Below, in pieces: positions 30,000-34,646 of a stretch of DNA of 34,646 bases. The stretch comes from Chloroflexia bacterium. Its GTDB lineage: Bacteria; Chloroflexota; Chloroflexia; Thermomicrobiales; CFX8. The notes below the pieces were generated by a model. It worked only from the letters and a program-made list of their open reading frames with translations, made no database searches and was not told where the DNA came from. A program made the translations under genes and the position numbers. Position 1 is the first letter of the stretch; every line of letters starts with the position of its first letter. The DNA is taken from contig JAUIIK010000047.1 of NCBI GenBank assembly GCA_030431755.1, positions 1 through 34,646 of the forward strand. Reading direction: 5' to 3'.

Positions 30000-31151
30000 G
30001 TGGACAATGCGGAGGACAAGCGAGAAGCTGTGAGATGGAGTGCCTTGATCGTCATTGGCGGCTGCCTGCTCGCGATTGCCGCCTGCTCTGCGCCCGAACG
30101 TGGTGGCGGCGACCCAACGCCGACCGGGACGGCGAGGATGAGTCCGCCAACCCTGATGCCGATGACCACGCCAACCGCAACTTCGACGTCAACCAGCACG
30201 CCAACGGCCACCGCAACTGCCACTGCGACGCCCAGCCCGACGCCCTCACCGTCGCCGACGGCAACTCCCGAACCCACCCCGACGCCAACGCCAACACCGG
30301 AACCCCCGCCGTTAGCGGTCGCCGCGCTGACCCTGAACGACATCGATGGCGCGCCGCTCCAGTTCCTGAGCGTCGACGAGCATCCTCACTTCGGCGGCTC
30401 GACGCTCGTGCATGGCACGCTTGCAATCGAAGGTGAAGGGACGATTGCGGCGATCACTCTGGAGATCACCGACCCCGCCACTGGCGCGCTAGTCCATGCG
30501 AGTCTGACGGCTGCGGCCGGCGAGCAACTCCTCCTGCCGCTCGGGGCAGCCGGGCGGGTAGAGATCGCCGCGAGCCAGCTCCTGTTCGAGATTCCCTCGA
30601 CCGCATTCGCCGGGTTCGACAAGAGCCAGGACGGCGTCGTCGAGCTACGGGTGCGCGTCACCGCTGCCGACGGACGCGAGGCGCTCTATGCATCCTCGGA
30701 ACTGAACGACATCGGCAAGCTCGTGCGCTACACCGCCGACAATCGCTACTTCGTCGGTGAGGAAGAGCAGGGTGGTAATAGCTGGGTGACGCCGAACGTC
30801 AAGACGCTCGCTGAGCAGCTTCCCGACGTTCAGTATGGCGACTTCAGCAACATGAACGGTGGCTTCTTCCCGCCGCACGTCAGCCACCAGCGCGGCGTTG
30901 ACATCGACGTCTGGTTCTTCGGCTACAACGATCTCGACGGCGCGGCAGCCCAGTTCATGCTCGACCTCCTGAACCGCCCCGGCATCATCGAGCGCGTCGA
31001 GCTCGCCTTCGTCGCCTACGCCCAGACCGACGGCGACCCCTACTGGGAGGTAATCCGCGACGTCGTGCTCACGGATGGCCGCCCGGCGGGAGACGTGTTC
31101 CTCCCCGAGCCTGACCACGACACGCACTTTCACTTGCGGCTATGGGAATGA
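30000..31151 (+). CDS. LAS-type metallopeptidase lipoprotein, MepA (M74)-like
   Basis: The frame opens at GTG 30000 (383 residues), without a clear ribosome site; GTG 30030 or TTG 30045 are alternatives just before the signal peptide. A lipobox ends at Cys29 (AIAAC), followed by a Thr/Pro-rich linker to about 105. The C-terminal domain has PHVSHQRGVDIDVW (292-305) with His296 and Asp303, and DTHFHLRL with His376 and His378. His296-Asp303-His378 match the zinc ligands of MepA-type LAS peptidases. Such enzymes cut peptidoglycan cross-links. The N-terminal half (105-240) is a beta-rich domain of unknown function. Localisation outside the membrane is expected. Confidence 0.85.
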   Translation: MDNAEDKREAVRWSALIVIGGCLLAIAACSAPERGGGDPTPTGTARMSPPTLMPMTTPTATSTSTSTPTATATATATPSPTPSPSPTATPEPTPTPTPTPEPPPLAVAALTLNDIDGAPLQFLSVDEHPHFGGSTLVHGTLAIEGEGTIAAITLEITDPATGALVHASLTAAAGEQLLLPLGAAGRVEIAASQLLFEIPSTAFAGFDKSQDGVVELRVRVTAADGREALYASSELNDIGKLVRYTADNRYFVGEEEQGGNSWVTPNVKTLAEQLPDVQYGDFSNMNGGFFPPHVSHQRGVDIDVWFFGYNDLDGAAAQFMLDLLNRPGIIERVELAFVAYAQTDGDPYWEVIRDVVLTDGRPAGDVFLPEPDHDTHFHLRLWE

Positions 31152-31255
31152 GGAACAGGGGATAGGTGACAGGTTTTAGGGTATAGCAGAGTCGGGAAGC
31201 AACGCGTTCTGCTGTCCCCTGTAACCTGTCCCCTATCCCCTTATCCCCTATCCCA
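31151..31255. repeat. Palindromic heptamer array between two convergent genes
   Basis: The left arm is AGGAACA, GGGGATA, GGTGACA, GGTTTTA, GGGTATA and GCAGA (31151-31190). After 17 bp come TCTGC, TGTCCCC, TGTAACC, TGTCCCC, TATCCCC and two further units to 31255. The arms match at about 28 of 33 positions. The array starts at the last base of one stop codon and contains the other (31248-31250). Confidence 0.85.
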
Positions 31256-32183
31256 CCAGTACCGGACAGGTCATGCAGTGCGGTCCGCCATTCCCCAGCG
31301 CGAGCGTCTCGCCTGACACCGTGGTGATGGCGATGCCGTGGGACTCGATCTCGGCGTTAACGCGGGGCGCGCCGGCGAAGCCGATGGCGGATTGGCCGCG
31401 GCGGGTGATCGTGACATTGGCGCACATGGCGTCGCGCTCGTCATCGTCGAAGGTGATGCAGGTGAAGCCGCGCTCGGCCAGGAAGTCGAGGAACATGATG
31501 TGGCGCGGTTCGCTCTTCCCGGTTTCGTAGAGGCGGCACGGGAAGACCTCGAAGGTCGGCGCGTGAACGACGCAGAGCTGCTCATCGAGCACCATGAAGG
31601 TGCCGTCGATGTGGATTTCGCCAAAGGGCAGCGGCACGTCGAGGAAGTACTGCGCGTCGTTGCCGAGGACGATCTCCCGCAGCGCCCGTGTGCCATTCTC
31701 GTTGGCGCGGTCGCAGATCGAGGCGGCGACGGTATCCTCGCCGATCGGGATGACCCCGCCGCCTTCGAGGAAGTCGGGCTGTTCGATAGCGCCGAGGACC
31801 GGGATGCCGAGCCGCTTGAAGGCCCGGCCGAGCATCGCCTGGTCGCCCCAGCGACCCCGCAGGTGCGGTCCCATCAGGACCGCGCCGCGCTTGAAAACGG
31901 TCGCCAGATCGCGGGTGTAGGTCATGTTCGGGCGGTGGCGGATATAGCCCAGGGCGTCGTCATCGTCGGCCAGGATGTCGGTCAAGAGCAACGTCTCGAC
32001 GCCGTGCTGATGGAAGGTATCGAGCAGCGCGTCGTAGTCGGCCGCGAACGCTTCGACATCGACCGGGCTGTCGAAGTTGAACTCGGTCAGCGTATTCGCG
32101 GTGACCTTGCCTAGCTCCTCGCCGGGCCGGTGCATGATGACCCGTTTCAGGTCGCCATAGCCCGACCGCACCCCGTACTCCAT
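31248..32183 (-). CDS. Arginine deiminase/amidinotransferase superfamily protein (ADI/DDAH-like)
   Basis: The 311-residue protein starts at ATG 32183. Guanidine-modifying superfamily motifs are present: LKRVIMHRPGEEL near the start, NMTYTRDLATVF, FLEGGGVIPIGED with the conserved Glu, GEIHIDGTFMVLDE with the catalytic His, and GNGGPHCMTCP with nucleophile Cys303. Members hydrolyse arginine to citrulline and ammonia, or methylated arginines. The length is shorter than classical ADI (about 400) and nearer DDAH-type proteins. No arc or other arginine genes adjoin it, so substrate is undecided. The stop codon lies within the heptamer array. Confidence 0.88.
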   Translation of the reverse strand: MEYGVRSGYGDLKRVIMHRPGEELGKVTANTLTEFNFDSPVDVEAFAADYDALLDTFHQHGVETLLLTDILADDDDALGYIRHRPNMTYTRDLATVFKRGAVLMGPHLRGRWGDQAMLGRAFKRLGIPVLGAIEQPDFLEGGGVIPIGEDTVAASICDRANENGTRALREIVLGNDAQYFLDVPLPFGEIHIDGTFMVLDEQLCVVHAPTFEVFPCRLYETGKSEPRHIMFLDFLAERGFTCITFDDDERDAMCANVTITRRGQSAIGFAGAPRVNAEIESHGIAITTVSGETLALGNGGPHCMTCPVLVG

Positions 32184-32280
32184 GGCCTCGCCTTTCCCTA
32201 TGATGTATCCGGCTGCACGCTAGCACAGCAGCGTTGACGATTGGACGAAACAACACAGGACCAAATCCTCCATCACTCTC

Positions 32281-32497
32281 GTCATTCTGAGCGGAGGCTC
32301 GGCGGGTACCCTCTGGGTGCGAAGAATCCAAGAGTCGGACGTACGGTGGAAGCGGTGCGGTACGAAGCTCGCATCAATCGGCCGCTATCGAGCACGAACA
32401 CCTGCTCAAGCCATCAATCGAATCGAGTGGCCCCGATCGTAATGAGTTGGATTCTTCGCACCCAGAGGGTACCCGCCGAGCCTCCGCTCAGAATGAC
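32281..32497. repeat. Perfect 51-bp inverted repeat with 115-bp spacer
   Basis: Arms 32281-32331 and 32447-32497 are exact reverse complements over 51 bp (outer end GTCATTCTGAGCGGAGG, inner end GAAGAATCCAA). The spacer has no open frame of note. The outer sequence resembles a common bacterial intergenic repeat beginning GTCATTCTGAGC. The rest of 32184-32674 shows no gene except the possible extended N-terminus of the transporter. Confidence 0.92.
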
Positions 32498-32674
32498 ATG
32501 GGTGGAGGAGGCCTGGACTTACAGAAAGCCTGAGTTGGACGACGCCTGGCAGCGGCCTGCTGCCCGAATTGCACTGCTTTTTGAACGAAGGAACAGACAA
32601 TCGCAGCGGACCGCAACGACTCCCCACTCCCAGCCCACGCCTCCCTGAACTGGCGGCCCGAGCTCGTCTACTGG

Positions 32675-33787
32675 TTGCTGATGCTCTACTTCGCCGTGCT
32701 CGGTGTCCTGGTCGGCTCGACCGGGGTTGTCTGGGCGAGCATCGTCGACGAACTGGATATCGCAAGCGGCCCATTCGGTACCGCCCAGCTCGGCTCGGCG
32801 GTTGTCTCGACGGTGATCGTCATCGCCTATGCCCGGCTCTCCGGTTGGCGCGGACCGCGTCTGATCGCCGCAATCGGCGCGGCAGCGGTCGCCGGCGCGA
32901 TGGTCGTGATGACGACCGCGGGAACGTTGCTGGTGCTGGTCCTGGCATTGGCGTTGATGGGGCTCGGCACCGGCCTGACCGATGGCGCGATGACCCAGGG
33001 CTCCGTTGATTGGGAGCAGGCGATCCGGCGCAGACGCATGAGTCTCTTCCATGCCGGGTTCAGCATCGGCGCGGTTGTCGGCGCGTTCGGGACCGGTGGG
33101 CTGCTGGCGTTCGGTCTCTCCTTCAGGACGCCGCTGCTGATCGTCGCCGGGCTGCACCTCGCGCTCATCCCTCTCACCGCGATCATCGGCTACCCGCCGG
33201 TCGAGACCGCGCCGCGCTCCTCGCGCTTCAGCGATGTCGGCGATGTGCTCGGGAGCCGGGCGGTGCGGGCGTTGGTGCTGATCATCCTCCTCAGCATCGT
33301 CGTCGAGATTGGCGTTTTCATCTGGGGCGTGATCTATCTCCAGGATGAGCTGAACGGCTCGGAGCTGCTCGGCGGCCTCGGCTACGGCGCGTTCAATGCG
33401 GCGATGTTCGGCGGGCGCTTGCTCAACTCCCATGTGATCGACCGCTACGGAGCGCGCAGGTCGCTTGTGCTCTCCGGCATCGGGTTGATCCTGGGTGGCC
33501 TGGTGCTCGTTGCAGCCTGGGGGCCGTGGGTCGGGTTGGTCGCGCTAGCCGTCACCGGGCTGGGCGTCGCCGGGATCTATCCGACGGTGATGAGCGCCGC
33601 CGGCGAGCGCTTGCCGGGCCGCAGCGGCACGCTCGCCAGCGTCGTGATGACCGCTACTTATGCGGCCGGGATCGTCACGCCGCCGCTAATGGGCTGGGTG
33701 GCCCAGTTCGGCTCGCTGCGGATCTCGATGGTCGCCATCGCGTTATCCGGCGCGGGCATCCTCTGGCTGGCCCGGCGGGTCGATTGA
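32675..33787 (+). CDS. MFS transporter
   Basis: The 370-residue protein has about eleven hydrophobic segments in MFS arrangement: a first helix LGVLVGSTGVVWASIVDEL, the loop RLSGWRGPRLIA between helices 2 and 3, a central loop near 175-195 (PPVETAPRSSRFSDV), and DRYGARRSLVLSGI in the second half. It resembles fucose-permease/YbjJ-like members; the substrate is unknown. The frame is open from 32585 but has no ATG, GTG or TTG before TTG 32675. That TTG has no ribosome site and lies at the edge of the first helix. An unusual start further upstream (for example CTG 32645) is possible. No neighbouring gene points to a substrate. Confidence 0.87.
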   Translation: MLMLYFAVLGVLVGSTGVVWASIVDELDIASGPFGTAQLGSAVVSTVIVIAYARLSGWRGPRLIAAIGAAAVAGAMVVMTTAGTLLVLVLALALMGLGTGLTDGAMTQGSVDWEQAIRRRRMSLFHAGFSIGAVVGAFGTGGLLAFGLSFRTPLLIVAGLHLALIPLTAIIGYPPVETAPRSSRFSDVGDVLGSRAVRALVLIILLSIVVEIGVFIWGVIYLQDELNGSELLGGLGYGAFNAAMFGGRLLNSHVIDRYGARRSLVLSGIGLILGGLVLVAAWGPWVGLVALAVTGLGVAGIYPTVMSAAGERLPGRSGTLASVVMTATYAAGIVTPPLMGWVAQFGSLRISMVAIALSGAGILWLARRVD

Positions 33788-33869
33788 TCCTCCACGCCGC
33801 GCAGGTTCGCTGTGGCGACCGACGGGTGGAGTTGCGATACTACGGGGAGGATGTCGTCGCTAGCGGAAA

Positions 33870-34391
33870 GTGGATGCTGTGTCGGAAGAACGAGCGCCAA
33901 CTCAGGCCCAGGAACAAGCGCAGGCGGAAGCCGAGAGCCGGCTCGATCAACAGCCGGAGCCTGAAGCCACCGCCATGACGCCGGCCGAATGCATCGACCA
34001 GCTCAAGCAGCTCCGCTCAGTCGTGATGCCGATGCTCGAAGCGTGCCGCGATGAGTACGCTGGACGGGGCCGGCCAGGCTACCCGCATATCGTCGACAAT
34101 ATCGAGCGCGGCGGCGTCTTCGGCATCAACCTCGATCCCGGCTTCGGCGCGTACTACATGACCGACGGCAGCTCGGTCTACGCCGAAATCCACCGCGTTG
34201 CCCTCCGCACCGACACCCTCTCGGCCGCCAACTACGAGAAGTTCAGCGGCCGCCCCACCCAGGACCGTATCGACCTCGACCTGGAGGGCGATACGGGTAC
34301 TCTCTGGATACGCCAATCCCGCAACGTCATCTCCCGCCTGCTGAACGCCTGGACGCAGCAGCAGACGTTTCTCTTTCGGGTGGATTCCTGA
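33870..34391 (+). CDS. Hypothetical protein, 173 residues
   Basis: I do not recognise this protein. It opens at GTG 33870, with another GTG three codons later. Residues 1-35 are low complexity and rich in Gln, Glu and Ala (QAQEQAQAEAESRLDQQPEPE). Residues 36-173 look folded: TPAECIDQLKQLRSVVMPML is probably helical, then GVFGINLDPGFGAYYMTDGSSVYAEIHRV reads as beta strands (given in parts: GVFGINLDPGFG, AYYMTDGSSVYAE), and NVISRLLNAWTQQQTFLFRV ends it. No signal peptide or membrane helix. It follows the transporter by 82 bp on the same strand. A heptamer array starts eight bases after its stop. Confidence 0.7.
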   Translation: MDAVSEERAPTQAQEQAQAEAESRLDQQPEPEATAMTPAECIDQLKQLRSVVMPMLEACRDEYAGRGRPGYPHIVDNIERGGVFGINLDPGFGAYYMTDGSSVYAEIHRVALRTDTLSAANYEKFSGRPTQDRIDLDLEGDTGTLWIRQSRNVISRLLNAWTQQQTFLFRVDS

Positions 34392-34399
34392 GCGGAGCG

Positions 34400-34434
34400 A
34401 GGGAACAGGGAACAGGGAATAGGTAACAGGGAAC
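34400..34434 (+). repeat. Five tandem G-rich heptamers
   Basis: AGGGAAC, AGGGAAC, AGGGAAT, AGGTAAC, AGGGAAC follow each other without gaps and run into the start codon of the four-helix-bundle gene, whose ribosome site (AGGGA) is the last unit. It is the same unit type as the palindromic arrays elsewhere in the window. Confidence 0.85.
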
Positions 34435-34435
34435 A

Positions 34436-34646
34436 GTGCAAAGACAGCCAGCACGATCTCACCGAGACCTAATCGTTTGGCAGAAGTCGATGGATCTTGT
34501 CGAGATGATCTATCGACTCGCAAGCCAGTTTCCGAGTGATGAACGCTTTCGCCTAACAAATCAGATTACGCGTGCTGCGATCTCAGTGCCTGCGAACATC
34601 GCGGAAGGCAACGCCCGTTCGGCGCCAACGGATTATGCCCGTTTCT
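34436..34646 (+). CDS. Four-helix-bundle protein (23S rRNA intervening-sequence protein family), 3' end cut by the window edge
   Basis: From GTG 34436 the frame reads MQRQPARSHRDLIVWQKSMD, then LVEMIYRLASQFPSDERFRL, TNQITRAAISVPANIAEGNA and RSAPTDYARF to the window edge. RDLxVWQKSMDL, LTNQITRAAISVPANIAEG are the signature of the S23/IVS four-helix-bundle family (about 120 residues when complete). Its members are encoded in rRNA intervening sequences and at many dispersed chromosomal sites; the Avd protein of diversity-generating retroelements is related in fold. The function is unknown. The gene's ribosome site is made by the last heptamer of the repeat array before it. Confidence 0.9.
   Translation, partial: MQRQPARSHRDLIVWQKSMDLVEMIYRLASQFPSDERFRLTNQITRAAISVPANIAEGNARSAPTDYARF

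Noticed and set aside
34400-34434. CRISPR array
   Set aside because: Units are 7 bp and contiguous, without spacers. The longer repeats in the window occur as inverted pairs, not as regular direct repeats with unique spacers.

Overview
The window is GC-rich, gene-dense bacterial chromosome. Several features fit a Chloroflexota bacterium, perhaps of the Thermomicrobia/Sphaerobacter type: lipoproteins with Thr/Pro-rich or Asp/Ser-rich linkers, a deazaflavin (F420)-type oxidoreductase, frequent GTG/TTG starts, a PknB-like kinase with a PEGA domain, and many intergenic inverted repeats. This placement is inferred from gene content only; no rRNA or tRNA gene was seen.

Left part (1-9063). Five minus-strand genes form an apparent catabolic operon. 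In transcription order they are an argininosuccinate-lyase-superfamily lyase, a double-hotdog MaoC-type hydratase, an ornithine cyclodeaminase/mu-crystallin-type oxidoreductase, a Tat-exported family-5 solute-binding lipoprotein, and a CaiB/BaiF CoA-transferase cut by the window edge. A LacI-family regulator is divergent. The shared intergenic region has a near-consensus promoter (TTGACA-17-TATAGT) with two palindromes just downstream of the predicted transcription start. An Lrp/AsnC regulator and a dienelactone-hydrolase-like enzyme follow.

Middle part (9219-18563). This holds a gluzincin (M1-like) lipoprotein, a small P-loop kinase, a DUF6508 protein and then a signalling cluster. The cluster comprises one protein fusing PP2C, GAF, PAS and class III cyclase domains, a membrane Ser/Thr kinase with an extracytoplasmic PEGA domain, a one-TM OB-fold-like protein that overlaps the kinase stop by ATGA, and an FxLYD-type lipoprotein. 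A separate FHA protein at 26255-26782 could read the kinase's phosphothreonines.

Right part (18950-34646). Mostly single housekeeping or accessory genes: F420-type oxidoreductase, MOSC protein, DUF3179 protein, MocR regulator divergent from azlC-azlD, RidA-like protein, FHA protein, GNAT acetyltransferase, S9 peptidase, MepA-like LAS peptidase lipoprotein, arginine-deiminase-family enzyme, MFS transporter, an unknown protein, and the start of a four-helix-bundle (23S IVS-type) protein at the right edge.

The most unusual content is intergenic. (1) A family of roughly 300-400 bp non-coding elements with terminal inverted repeats occurs at 12277-12591, 18621-18920, 21976-22180, 22203-22509 and 26996-27393. 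Three copies carry a 96-bp core between 33-bp inverted arms, and in one of them the core is flipped relative to its flanks. (2) Palindromic arrays of degenerate G-rich heptamers, with a GCAGA...TCTGC centre, sit exactly at the 3' ends of convergent genes and supply some stop codons. One array runs into the start of the four-helix-bundle gene. (3) A perfect 51-bp inverted repeat with a 115-bp spacer lies at 32281-32497. (4) A nested 26-bp palindrome lies at 26095-26168.
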